From NCBI GenBank assembly GCA_035499295.1, contig DATJZG010000080.1:1-64000 (forward strand): a DNA stretch of 64,000 bases, written 5' to 3'. How positions within the stretch are numbered: the first letter of the stretch is position 1; every line of letters begins with the position of its first letter. Made by a program: the position numbers and the translations under genes. Below are positions 1 to 7,963 of the stretch, in pieces. This DNA comes from DATJZG01 sp035499295. GTDB lineage: Bacteria; Myxococcota; Myxococcia; Myxococcales; Anaeromyxobacteraceae. The notes under the pieces were generated by a model, which saw only the letters and a program-made list of their open reading frames with translations, had not been told where the DNA came from and made no database searches.

Positions 1-1812
1 GCCCGGCGCAGCTCCTGGTAGGCCCGGGCGAGCGCCTGCTCGGTCCGATCGAGCCGCCGCATCCCCTCCTCGGCGCGCGTTCCCGCCTGGCGCGCTCGCT
101 CGTCGAGGTCGCGCAGGTGCCCCTCGAGCTCGGCGGCCCGCGCCGCCTCGCCGTCCGCGCGGGCCTCCGCCTGGGCGAGGCGCTCCGAGAGCCCCTCCTG
201 CAGCGAGGTGGCGGAGATGGCAGCGCCCTCCACCTCCGCGAGGCGCGCGGCCAGGGCCGCCGCCTCCTCGACCGCCTGCTCCATGCGCCCCTTGTGGTCG
301 TGCAGCTCGGCGTGCAGCGCGTCCCTCTGCGCCATCAGGCTCGAGGCGTTGGCCTCGTGGCGAAGCGCGACCTCCAGCTCGCGCTGGCGATCCGCGAGGT
401 CGGCGCGGACCCGCGACAGCTCGACCTCCAGATCGGCTGCCCTCTCGGCCGCCTGGCGGCGCTCGGCCTCGACGTCCCGCTCCAGCTCCGCCCCCCTCGC
501 CTCGGCCACCTCCGCCCGGGACAGCGCCGAGGCGAGGCCCGCGCGAGCCGCCTGGGCCTCCGCCCGCGTCGCCTGTGCCGAGGCCTCCGCCTCGAGCCTC
601 TGGGAGCGCTCGCGGGCGGCCTCCGCCGCCGCCCGGCCCGCCTCCTCCTCGGCGCGCCTCAGCGCGGCAGTCCGCGAGGCGAGGGACTCCTTCGCCGAGT
701 CGGCCTCCCTGCGCCCCTCCGCCTCCTTCGCCTGCAGCGCCGCCTCGGCGACCGCAAGCGCCTGGAGCGCCGCCGGGAGCCTCCCGGAGACCTCGCGCTC
801 GGCGGCGAGCGCCGCGGCGGCGTTCTCCTGCTCCGCACGGCGCGCCTGCGCCACCCGCTCGAACTCCGCCGCCCGGCGCTCGACCTCGGCCCGCTCGTCG
901 GCCACCTGCCCTTCCGCCTCGCGCAGCCGGGCCCGCACCTCGGCCAGTTCCGCGTCCTTCTCCCTCAGCCGCGACGAGAGCTCGGCCTGCTGCGCCTCGC
1001 CCGCAGCGAGCCGCGCCTCCCCGTCGGCGATCCGGCGTTCGAGCCCGTCCCGCTCCGCTTGGAGGCGCGCCGGGTCCGGACAGGAGAGGTGGGTGCGCGC
1101 AGCCTCGGCGAGGGCCTGGGCGCCCTCCCGGAGCTCCTCCGGAGGGAGCGCCACGAAGGTGAGCCCCGAGAGACCGACGGGCTGAGAGGCGCAGAAGAAG
1201 AGGTAGTAGGCCGCCTCGGCGCCGCCGGCGAGGGACCCGTCGACGGTGACGTCCGGCTCGCCCTCGCTCTGGCCGGCCGCGATGACGTAGCCCACCGCCG
1301 GGGACTGGGTGGCCACCTCGACCACCGGGAACACCTCGGCGAGCGCCGCCGCGAAGGACTCGTAGGGGGGAACCTGGGCGGCTTCCGGCGAGGCGCCGCC
1401 GGCGAGGGAGGCGAGGGTGGGGCCGTGGGGGCTCGGGATGGCGGTGACGAGCACTCCCTGGCCGGAGAGGAGTGCCTTCAGCTCCGCGATTCGGCCCGGA
1501 TCCCGGGCGAGCTCGTTCCCGTCGTGGACCACGACGAGGTCGAAGGCGCCGCGGGGAAGGTCCTCGACGCCGGCGCGCCGGAACTGGACGAAGGGGTGCT
1601 GCACCGCTGCCGCCGCCCGCTCGACCGCCTCGGCGCCGTCCAGGGAGAGCACCGCCGCCGCACCGTGCTCGGCGAGGAAGGCGGCCGAGGCGCCTCCGGT
1701 CGTGCCGGCGGTGCCGATCTCCAGCACCCGGCGCCCCTCCAGCAACGGCTCGAGGAAGCTGAGGCGCGGGAGCAGCTCCCCCGCGCCGCCCGGCGCGTAG
1801 AAGGCGGCCATG
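1..1812 (-). CDS. SAM-dependent methyltransferase-like domain fused to long coiled coil (3' end outside window)
   Basis: The frame is open from an ATG at 1812 down to base 1 without a stop, giving at least 604 residues; the C-terminus lies outside the window. Residues about 25-150 look like a class I SAM-binding fold: motif I reads RRVLEIGTAGTTGG, and a post-II strand reads FDLVVVHDGNEL. From about residue 245 to the edge the protein is almost continuous Ala/Glu/Arg heptad sequence, a long coiled coil. Myxobacteria have motility and polarity proteins in which a small globular domain heads a long coiled coil (AglZ, FrzS), but those carry receiver-like domains, so similarity is architectural only. 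The methyltransferase fold may be degenerate. The next gene upstream on the same strand ends 73 bases before this start. Function unknown. Confidence 0.75.
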
Positions 1813-1885
1813 CCTCGATGTTACCTCGCGTCGACCGTTTGCACGAACTGGGTCCCGAAATGGGCGGTATCGGCTCGGGGCCCAC

Positions 1886-2617
1886 CTAGGGCGCGCCGCC
1901 GTCCGGCGCCGGAGCCGGCGGCGCGGCGGCCTCGCCGGCCGGCGGAGCGGAACGGTAGCGCTCGGCGTTGAAGCGGCTCGCCTCGAGCATGGACTGGTTC
2001 GCCCCGGCGATGACCGGCTCGAGGGCCCGGAGGAGCGAGAGGGCCTCCGCCGCCACGGGCCCGCGCGCCTCGGAGGCGAGCCGCAGCTGGTCGAGGGCGT
2101 GACGCAGGGACTCGGAGCCCTGCCCCAGGTGCCAGGTGGCCTCGCTGAAGGCGGTCTCCCCCTGCATCACCTTCAGCTCCTCCCTCTCGGCCGGCGAGAC
2201 GCCGGAAAGGCGCGCCGCCCGCTCCAGGTACTCGCGCGCCCGCTGCATCCGGTCGAGCTGCTCGGAGTGGATGTCGGCCTTCGCCCAGGCGGCGAGGAGC
2301 TCGAAGAACGCCTGGTCGAGCGCGGCCCGATCGTCGAAGGAGCGCTCGGCCGGCAGGGGGGTCCCCTGCGGCGGAAGGACCGGGGCGTAGGTGCGCGTCA
2401 GCTCGGGGTCGTCGGACTTGAAGGCCGTCTTGCCGGTGGGGAAGAAGATGCCCTTCTTCACCGTCAGCTTCCCCTCCTCGGGCACGAGCCACCACTCGCG
2501 CGAGTTCTTGTCGGCGAGCAGGTAGAGGACGAGGATCCCGAGCCCCACCACCACGAGCCAGGTGAGCGGGGAGCGGCGGCGCGGGGCGGGAGCGGCGGCG
2601 GCGTTCTCATCGGCCAT
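1886..2617 (-). CDS. Membrane-anchored protein of unknown function
   Basis: 243 residues. A short Ala/Pro/Arg-rich N-terminus is followed by one transmembrane helix at about residues 17-35 (LTWLVVVGLGILVLYLLAD). A predicted extracytoplasmic part follows with mainly helical, TPR-like content (residues about 90-220) and a low-complexity Ala/Pro tail. The segment KLTVKKGIFFPTGK after the membrane helix reads as a beta-rich linker. No catalytic motif is visible. It lies 73 bases upstream of the methyltransferase/coiled-coil gene on the same strand, so the two may be cotranscribed. I do not recognise the family beyond a general myxobacterial look. Confidence 0.75.
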   Translation of the reverse strand: MADENAAAAPAPRRRSPLTWLVVVGLGILVLYLLADKNSREWWLVPEEGKLTVKKGIFFPTGKTAFKSDDPELTRTYAPVLPPQGTPLPAERSFDDRAALDQAFFELLAAWAKADIHSEQLDRMQRAREYLERAARLSGVSPAEREELKVMQGETAFSEATWHLGQGSESLRHALDQLRLASEARGPVAAEALSLLRALEPVIAGANQSMLEASRFNAERYRSAPPAGEAAAPPAPAPDGGAP

Positions 2618-2746
2618 GTTCTACCCCCGGACGGCGGAAGGGCGAGCGGGACCGGGCGGCGGCGCCGGGCCTCGGGCGTGCGATCGATCCGCTCATGGGC
2701 CGAGACCCTACCCGCGGTGGCGAGCGGGCGGCAAGCGCCCGCGTGC

Positions 2747-2752
2747 TATATC
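2747..2752 (+). promoter_or_regulatory. -10 box of ispE promoter
   Basis: TATATC preceded by GC (GTGCTATATC). It ends 7 bases before the GTG start of ispE, so transcription would begin at about the start codon. No good -35 hexamer is visible. GAGG at 2753-2756 is too close to the start to be a normal Shine-Dalgarno. Confidence 0.5.
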
Positions 2753-2759
2753 GAGGTCC

Positions 2760-3689
2760 GTGATCCGCCTCCGCGCCCGTGCGCCGGCGAAGGTGAACCT
2801 GGTGTTGCGGGTCGGCCCGCAGCGCCTCGACGGCTTCCACGACATCGAGAGCCTCCTCGTGCCCCTCGACCTCTGCGACGAGGTATGGGTGACGGTGCGC
2901 CCCGGGGCGGGAGGGGCGGTGACGTGCCGCTGCCCCGGGCGCCCCGATCTCGACGGCCCCGCCAACCTGGCGGCGCGGGCGGCCGAGACGCTCCGCACCC
3001 GGCTGGGCCGGAGCGACGGCGTGTCGATCACGGTTCGAAAGGCGATCCCCGTCACCGCCGGGCTCGGCGGCGGCAGCTCGGACGCGGCCGCCGTGATCCG
3101 CTGCCTGGCGCGGGCGTGGCGGGTGCGCGACCCGCGGCTCCTCGCGTCGGCCGCTCTCGAGGTAGGCTCGGACGTGCCCTTCTTCCTGGGCGGCGGGGCC
3201 GCCTGGGCGCGGGGGCGCGGCGAGCGGCTCCGACCTGCGAGGGTGCCCCCCCTTCACCTCCTCCTCGTGTACCCGCGCGATCCGGCCCTCGCCGTGCGCG
3301 CAGGAGATGCGTATCGCTGGCTCGACGAGGCCCGTTCGGGTCTCCAAGCGCCCCGCCGGGCGAGGGCGAGCGCAAGTCGCCGGGAGAACGACCTTATGGG
3401 GCCGTGCCTGGCGCGCCTGCCGGCGCTGCGCACCCTCGCCGGGTTCCTTGAAGAGGCCGGGGCGACGGCGCCTATAATGTCTGGGAGTGGACCGACCTTC
3501 TTCGGGTCGTTCCAGGATCGCGAGGCGGTGCGACGCGCCGCGAAATCCCTGGCCAGGCGCCAGGCTGGACTCGGAGGAATCGAAGCGATCGCGGCGCGCA
3601 CGTTGACGCGAATGCCGGGAGTGGCTCCATGGAAATCACCGAGGTCCGCGTCTTCCCGGTCAACGAGGACAAGCTCAAGGCGTACGTGA
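2760..3689 (+). CDS. ispE: 4-diphosphocytidyl-2-C-methyl-D-erythritol kinase
   Basis: GHMP-family kinase of the MEP isoprenoid pathway. It phosphorylates the 2-hydroxyl of CDP-methylerythritol with ATP in the cytosol. The N-terminal APAKVNLVLRV, the ATP-binding loop VTAGLGGGSSDAAA and the C-terminal PIMSGSGPTFFG are the three GHMP motifs. I chose the GTG at 2760 because the family alignment begins there; the longer upstream frame is not family-like. The 309-residue product is normal in length, but its last 20 or so residues (Arg/Ser-rich) overlap the start of spoVG by 61 bases in another frame and look non-conserved. First gene of the ispE-spoVG-prs-rplY block common in this phylum. Confidence 0.93.
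   Translation: MIRLRARAPAKVNLVLRVGPQRLDGFHDIESLLVPLDLCDEVWVTVRPGAGGAVTCRCPGRPDLDGPANLAARAAETLRTRLGRSDGVSITVRKAIPVTAGLGGGSSDAAAVIRCLARAWRVRDPRLLASAALEVGSDVPFFLGGGAAWARGRGERLRPARVPPLHLLLVYPRDPALAVRAGDAYRWLDEARSGLQAPRRARASASRRENDLMGPCLARLPALRTLAGFLEEAGATAPIMSGSGPTFFGSFQDREAVRRAAKSLARRQAGLGGIEAIAARTLTRMPGVAPWKSPRSASSRSTRTSSRRT
3448..3478 (+). promoter_or_regulatory. Internal spoVG promoter inside ispE
   Basis: TTGAAG (3448-3453), 19-base spacer, perfect TATAAT (3473-3478). In the ispE frame the hexamers are written by CTT GAA and CCT ATA ATG, AT-ending codons that stand out in this GC3-rich gene. A start near 3485 gives spoVG a leader of about 144 bases. The 19-base spacer is longer than optimal. 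Confidence 0.55.
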
Positions 3690-3928
3690 CCATCACCCTC
3701 GACCACTGCTTCGTGGTGAGGGATCTGAAGGTCATCCAGGGCACCACCGGCCTGTTCGTCGCCATGCCGGCCAAGCGGCGCAAGGACGGCAGCTTCAAGG
3801 ACATCGCCCATCCGCTGAACGCGGAGACCCGCGATCGCATGGAGCGGGTGATCCTGGCCGAATACGAGCGCGAGACGCAGCGGGGCGGCGCACGGCGGCC
3901 CACCGGGACCCAGGGAGCCGACCCGTAG
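3629..3928 (+). CDS. spoVG: SpoVG family regulator
   Basis: 99 residues. The hallmark MEITEVRVFPVNEDKLKAY opening and the central CFVVRDLKVIQGTTGLFVAMP core are those of SpoVG, a small site-specific DNA- and RNA-binding regulator first found in Bacillus sporulation and conserved in many non-sporulating bacteria. The last 15 or so residues are a variable basic/Pro tail. The start overlaps ispE by 61 bases; the ATG is unambiguous from the family N-terminus. Regulated targets here are unknown. The order ispE-spoVG-prs-rplY supports the call. Confidence 0.95.
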   Translation: MEITEVRVFPVNEDKLKAYVTITLDHCFVVRDLKVIQGTTGLFVAMPAKRRKDGSFKDIAHPLNAETRDRMERVILAEYERETQRGGARRPTGTQGADP

Positions 3929-3950
3929 AGGCGCGGGCCTCTCGACCGCT

Positions 3951-3980
3951 TTGCAGCGTGACAGCCCCCTCGGCTATAAC
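3951..3980 (+). promoter_or_regulatory. Promoter of prs
   Basis: TTGCAG (3951-3956), 18-base spacer, TATAAC (3975-3980) preceded by GC. Predicted start near 3987, leaving a leader of about 61 bases with a GGAGG site at 4039-4043 before prs. Confidence 0.65.
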
Positions 3981-4048
3981 GGCGCGGCCGCGACGGACGC
4001 GGCGGCACGGTCGACGCGGGGCCTGGCGGGCCCCGCCACGGAGGCCCG

Positions 4049-5008
4049 ATGAGCGCGCACGGAAACGGGTACAAGGTCCTCGCCGGAAACTCCAACCTGG
4101 CCCTGGCGAGGGCGGTGGTGCAGAGCCTGGGCCGGGAGCTCTCCCAGGCCTCGGTGGGAAGGTTCTCCGACGGCGAGATCCAGGTCGAGGTGGGCGAGAA
4201 CGTCCGCGGATGCGACACCTTCGTCATCCAGTCGACCTGCCCGGACGTGAACCACAACCTGATGGAGTTGCTCATCATGACCGACGCGCTCAAGCGCTCG
4301 TCGGCGGCCTCCATCACCGCGGTGATCCCGTACTACGGGTACGCCCGGCAGGACCGGAAGGTCGCCTCGCGCGCGCCCATCACCGCCAAGCTGGTGGCGG
4401 ACCTGATCGAGGCGGCCGGGGTCACCCGGGTGGTCTCGATGGACATGCACGCCGGCCAGATCCAGGGGTTCTTCAACATTCCCTTCGACCACCTCTACGC
4501 TGCCCCGGTGATGCTCGAGCACATGCGGCGCCGGTTCGGCGGGAACACCGGGGACCTCGTCATCGTCTCCCCGGACGCGGGCGGCGTCGAGCGCGCCCGC
4601 GCCTATTCGAAGCGCCTCGGGGCCGGCCTGGGCATCGTCGACAAGCGGCGCCTCAAGCCCAACGTGGCCGAGATCATGAACGTCATCGGCGACGTGAGCG
4701 GCAAGGTGGCGGTGCTCCTCGACGACCTCGTCGACACCGCCGGGACGCTCGCACAGGCGGCGGCGGCCCTGCGCGAGAACGGCGCTCGGCAGGTGTTCGG
4801 TTACTGCACCCACGCGGTGCTCTCGGGACCGGCGGTCGAGCGGATCGTGAAGAGCCCCATCGAGGAGCTGGTGGTCACCGACACCATCCCGCTCGCCCCC
4901 CCGGCCGCCGCCTGCGGGAAGATCCGGGTGGTCACGGTGGCGAAGCTTCTCGCCGAGGCGATCCACCGGATCCACAGCGCCGACTCCCTCTCGAGCCTCT
5001 TCGTGTAG
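4049..5008 (+). CDS. prs: Ribose-phosphate pyrophosphokinase
   Basis: 319 residues, the standard length. Makes PRPP from ribose 5-phosphate and ATP for nucleotide, histidine, tryptophan and NAD synthesis. Visible signatures: GRFSDGEIQVEVGENVRG near the N-terminus, the Mg/ATP segment VVSMDMHAGQIQGFFNIP (family DLHAxQIQGFF), and the PRPP-binding loop VAVLLDDLVDTAGTL near residue 225. The ATG at 4049 follows a GGAGGCCCG site. It has its own promoter upstream, so it can be transcribed independently of ispE-spoVG. Confidence 0.97.
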   Translation: MSAHGNGYKVLAGNSNLALARAVVQSLGRELSQASVGRFSDGEIQVEVGENVRGCDTFVIQSTCPDVNHNLMELLIMTDALKRSSAASITAVIPYYGYARQDRKVASRAPITAKLVADLIEAAGVTRVVSMDMHAGQIQGFFNIPFDHLYAAPVMLEHMRRRFGGNTGDLVIVSPDAGGVERARAYSKRLGAGLGIVDKRRLKPNVAEIMNVIGDVSGKVAVLLDDLVDTAGTLAQAAAALRENGARQVFGYCTHAVLSGPAVERIVKSPIEELVVTDTIPLAPPAAACGKIRVVTVAKLLAEAIHRIHSADSLSSLFV

Positions 5009-5049
5009 CCAGGGGAGGGGTTGGGGGCCGGCCGCCGAGCCCGAAAACC

Positions 5050-5078
5050 TTGACGGCATCCGGCTTTCCGGCTATATC
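5050..5078 (+). promoter_or_regulatory. Promoter of the rplY-pth-ribosomal operon
   Basis: TTGACG (5050-5055), 17-base spacer, TATATC (5073-5078) preceded by GC: one of the best sigma-70-type matches in the window. The leader to rplY is about 94 bases and contains a GGGCCGG/CCGGCCC inverted repeat that could fold. Confidence 0.75.
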
Positions 5079-5178
5079 GCCGCCCTCCACGCCGCAATCT
5101 CACCCAGGGCCGGGGGCGTTTCCACCACCGGCCCCTCGCTCGCGCGAAAGGCGCGGCGGAGTCCACTGGGAGGAACGA

Positions 5179-5952
5179 ATGGCCAATCCTGCCTCGAATG
5201 TCGTCGCCGCCAAGGCCCGCCAGGGCCACGGCAAGGGGTACGCTCGCCGCCTGCGCCACGAGGGCTTCATCCCCGCCGTTGTCTACGGACTCCAGGCGAA
5301 GCCCACCTCGGTGGCGGTGAGCCCGGACGAGGTGATGAAGGCGATCGCCACCCCGCACAGGCGCAACACCCTCATCACGCTGAAGCTCGACGCGGGCGAG
5401 AAGCGAGTGCTCTTCAAGGACTACCAGGTCGACCCGGTGACCCGGGAGCTCCTGCACGCCGACTTCCTCGAGGTGGCCCTCGACAAGCCGGTGAAGGTGC
5501 GCGTCCCGGTGGTCACGACCGGCAAGGCCGAGGGCGTCACCGCCGGCGGCATCCTCTCGGTCGCCGCCCAGGACATCGTGGTCGAGGCGCTCCCCGACAT
5601 GATCCCGGTCCAGATCGAGGTGGACGTCAGCCCGCTCAAGATGGGCCAGTCGATCCACGTCTCCCAGCTCAAGGCCCCGGCGGGAACCAAGCTGCGCTTC
5701 GCCACCGACTTCGTGGTCGCCTACGTCGCCGTCCCCGAGAAGGAGGAGGTCGTCGCTCCGGTGGCCGCGGTCCCCGGCGCGCCGGGAGCCGCTCCCGCGG
5801 AGGGTGCGGCCGCGGCGGCCCCGGGCGCCGCTCCGGCGCCGGGCGCCGCTCCGGCGGCGGCCGGTGCGGCGGCGGGCGCCGCTCCCGCCAAGGGGGGCGC
5901 GGAGGCCAAGCCGGCCGCCGACGCCGGCAAGGGCAAGGGCGGCAAGAAGTAG
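5179..5952 (+). CDS. rplY: Large ribosomal subunit protein bL25 (general stress protein Ctc type)
   Basis: 257 residues. Binds 5S rRNA. Residues 1-95 form the L25 5S-binding domain (GKGYARRLRHEGFIPAVVYG), followed by the TL5/Ctc beta domain to about residue 190 and then a low-complexity Ala/Gly/Pro tail ending in KGKGGKK. The tail, about 65 residues, is typical of high-GC relatives and probably disordered. The ATG at 5179 has an upstream GGGAGGA site. Followed 9 bases later by pth, the usual pairing. Confidence 0.95.
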   Translation: MANPASNVVAAKARQGHGKGYARRLRHEGFIPAVVYGLQAKPTSVAVSPDEVMKAIATPHRRNTLITLKLDAGEKRVLFKDYQVDPVTRELLHADFLEVALDKPVKVRVPVVTTGKAEGVTAGGILSVAAQDIVVEALPDMIPVQIEVDVSPLKMGQSIHVSQLKAPAGTKLRFATDFVVAYVAVPEKEEVVAPVAAVPGAPGAAPAEGAAAAAPGAAPAPGAAPAAAGAAAGAAPAKGGAEAKPAADAGKGKGGKK

Positions 5953-5961
5953 GGCCTCTGC

Positions 5962-6540
5962 TTGAAGCTGCTCGTCGGCCTCGGCAATCCCGGCCTCGAG
6001 TACGCGTGCACCCGGCACAACGTCGGGTACCTGGTGGCCGAGGAGGCCGCACGCCAGCTCGGGGTCGGGTTCGCGCTCCGCAAGTTCGGAGCGGAGATCG
6101 CGGAGGCGGGCAGCGGCGAGGGAAAGCTCTTCATCATGAAGCCGCAGACCTACATGAACCACTCCGGAGAGTCCGTCGGCCCGGCGATGCGCTTCTGGAA
6201 GCTCGAGGCGGGCGACCTGGTGGTGGTCCACGACGACCTGGAGCTCGAGGAGTTCCGCGTCCAGGTGAAGGTGGGCGGGGGGCATGGGGGCAACAACGGG
6301 GTGAAGAACGTGAACCTCCACCTCGGGACGGCGGAGTACCCCCGGGTTCGCGTCGGGGTGGGCCGCCCTCCGCCGCAGATGGATCCGGCGGACTACGTCC
6401 TGGGCCGGTTCGCGAAGGGGACGGAGGCCGAGCTGCGGGCCTGCGTCGAGCTGGCGGCGGCGGCGGCGCGGGCGGTGGCCGAGAAGGGCGCGGTGAAAGC
6501 GATGAACGAGTTCAACCGCCGGCGCACGGCGGAAGAGTAG
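5962..6540 (+). CDS. pth: Peptidyl-tRNA hydrolase
   Basis: 192 residues. Releases tRNA from prematurely terminated peptidyl-tRNA. The TTG start at 5962 is fixed by the family opening MKLLVGLGNPGLEYACTRHN, which holds the conserved Asn and catalytic His (TRHNVGY, His20). Also visible: the Asn of QTYMNHSG, the Asp of VVHDDLEL and GGHGGNNGVKN. No Shine-Dalgarno is obvious, so translation may be coupled to rplY 9 bases upstream. Confidence 0.95.
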   Translation: MKLLVGLGNPGLEYACTRHNVGYLVAEEAARQLGVGFALRKFGAEIAEAGSGEGKLFIMKPQTYMNHSGESVGPAMRFWKLEAGDLVVVHDDLELEEFRVQVKVGGGHGGNNGVKNVNLHLGTAEYPRVRVGVGRPPPQMDPADYVLGRFAKGTEAELRACVELAAAAARAVAEKGAVKAMNEFNRRRTAEE

Positions 6541-6542
6541 CG

Positions 6543-6603
6543 CGTGCCGGGGCATCGGGCCCCGGTGCGAAACGTCGACTCCTCGCGGCGGGCGAACCGC
6601 CGC
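6543..6603 (+). promoter_or_regulatory. rpsF leader with two stem-loops, possible S6:S18 autoregulatory element
   Basis: Stem 1 pairs CCGGGGC (6547-6553) with GCCCCGG (6559-6565), extendable by weaker pairs to 6543-6569. Stem 2 pairs GCGGCGG (6585-6591) with CCGCCGC (6597-6603). The rpsF start is at 6629 behind a GAGGGGAG site. In many bacteria the S6:S18 complex binds a CCG-containing structure in the rpsF leader; CCG is present here but the exact fold was not computed. Stem 1 could instead serve as a weak terminator for pth. Confidence 0.45.
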
Positions 6604-6628
6604 TGCGAATCCGAGGGGAGCAAAGAGC

Positions 6629-7075
6629 ATGGCTGAGACCCAGAAGCGTCTCGTGCGCGAGTACGAGACCACCTACCTGCTCAAGTCGGAGACCCCCGAC
6701 GACCAGGTGGAAGAGATCAAGGAGCGCCTGCGCGGCGTGGTCGGCCGCGAGGGCGGCAAGGTCATCCGCTTCACCAACCAGGGCAAGCGCAAGACCGCCT
6801 TTCCGGTGGCCAAGCAGGCGAAGGCGCTCTACATGCACTGCCTCTACGTCGGGCGGCCCGGACTGGTGCAGGAGTTCGAGCGCAACCTGAAGATGATCGA
6901 CTCCGTCACCAAGTTCGAGTCGGTTCGGGTCGCCGACGACGTCGACTTCGACGCCCGGCAGGTGGAGGCCGACGTCAAGGTGACGCCGGTGGAGGAGGAG
7001 CCGCGCCCGCGCCCCGAGTTCGGTGAGCGCGGCGACGAGTTCGAGGGAACCTTCGAGGATCGAGGAGAGGAATAG
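6629..7075 (+). CDS. rpsF: Small ribosomal subunit protein bS6
   Basis: 148 residues. Residues 10-110 match bS6 (REYETTYLLKSETPDDQVEE, then AFPVAKQAKALYMHCLY); bS6 pairs with bS18 on the 30S platform. The C-terminal 40 residues are an acidic Glu/Pro/Arg extension of a kind common in this phylum. It is separated from rpsR by only two bases, so the heterodimer partners are cotranscribed. Confidence 0.95.
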   Translation: MAETQKRLVREYETTYLLKSETPDDQVEEIKERLRGVVGREGGKVIRFTNQGKRKTAFPVAKQAKALYMHCLYVGRPGLVQEFERNLKMIDSVTKFESVRVADDVDFDARQVEADVKVTPVEEEPRPRPEFGERGDEFEGTFEDRGEE

Positions 7076-7077
7076 CC

Positions 7078-7428
<351 letters not shown>

Positions 7429-7436
7429 GAGCCGCC

Positions 7437-7883
7437 ATGAAGCTCATCCTCCGCGAAGACGTGGAAAACCTCGGCAAGGGCGGCGAGCTCGTCGAGGTGA
7501 AGCCCGGCTACGGCCGGAACTTCCTCATCCCCCGGGGGCTGGCGGTGGTCGCCAACCCCAAGAACATGCGGGACATCGAGCACCAGAAGGCCGTCGCCAG
7601 CGCCAAGGCCGCCAAGCTCAAGGCGAGCGCCGAGGCCGTGGCGAAGCGCCTGGCGGAGACGCCGGTGGCGCTGAAGCGAAAGGTCGGCGAGCAGGACAAG
7701 CTCTACGGCTCGGTCACCGCCATGGACGTGGCCGAGGCGCTGGCCGCGCGCGGCCTGCAGATCGACCGCCGCAGCATCGACCTCTCCGAGCCCATCAAGA
7801 CGGTGGGCGACTTCGAGGTGGGCGTGAAGCTCCACTCCGAGGTGGTGGGCAAGGTGAAGGTGAAGGTCGAGCCCGAGGCCTGA
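7437..7883 (+). CDS. rplI: Large ribosomal subunit protein bL9
   Basis: 148 residues, the typical length. Binds 23S rRNA domain V near the L1 stalk. Visible: the N-domain MKLILREDVENLGKGGELVEV with GYGRNFLIPRGLA, the long connecting helix rich in Lys/Ala (residues 45-75), and the C-domain. Last gene of the ribosomal operon. The next gene is convergent and a terminator hairpin lies in between. Confidence 0.97.
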   Translation: MKLILREDVENLGKGGELVEVKPGYGRNFLIPRGLAVVANPKNMRDIEHQKAVASAKAAKLKASAEAVAKRLAETPVALKRKVGEQDKLYGSVTAMDVAEALAARGLQIDRRSIDLSEPIKTVGDFEVGVKLHSEVVGKVKVKVEPEA

Positions 7884-7917
7884 CGGGCGCTCCCTCCGAG
7901 CGGCGCGCCTCTCGTCG

Positions 7918-7949
7918 GGGGCCGGTCCCAGGGCGGGGCCGGCCCCTTT
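7918..7949 (+). terminator. Terminator of the ribosomal operon
   Basis: GGGGCCGG (7918-7925) pairs with CCGGCCCC (7939-7946) around a 13-base loop, followed by TTTGACTTT. It sits between rplI and the convergent kinase gene. Confidence 0.65.
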
Positions 7950-7963
7950 GACTTTGCCCGGGG

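Noticed and set aside
117..1889. A 590-codon plus-strand frame at the left edge
   Set aside because: Antisense to the methyltransferase/coiled-coil gene, whose SAM motif and heptads are coherent; the plus-strand product is Arg/Gly-rich without domain features.
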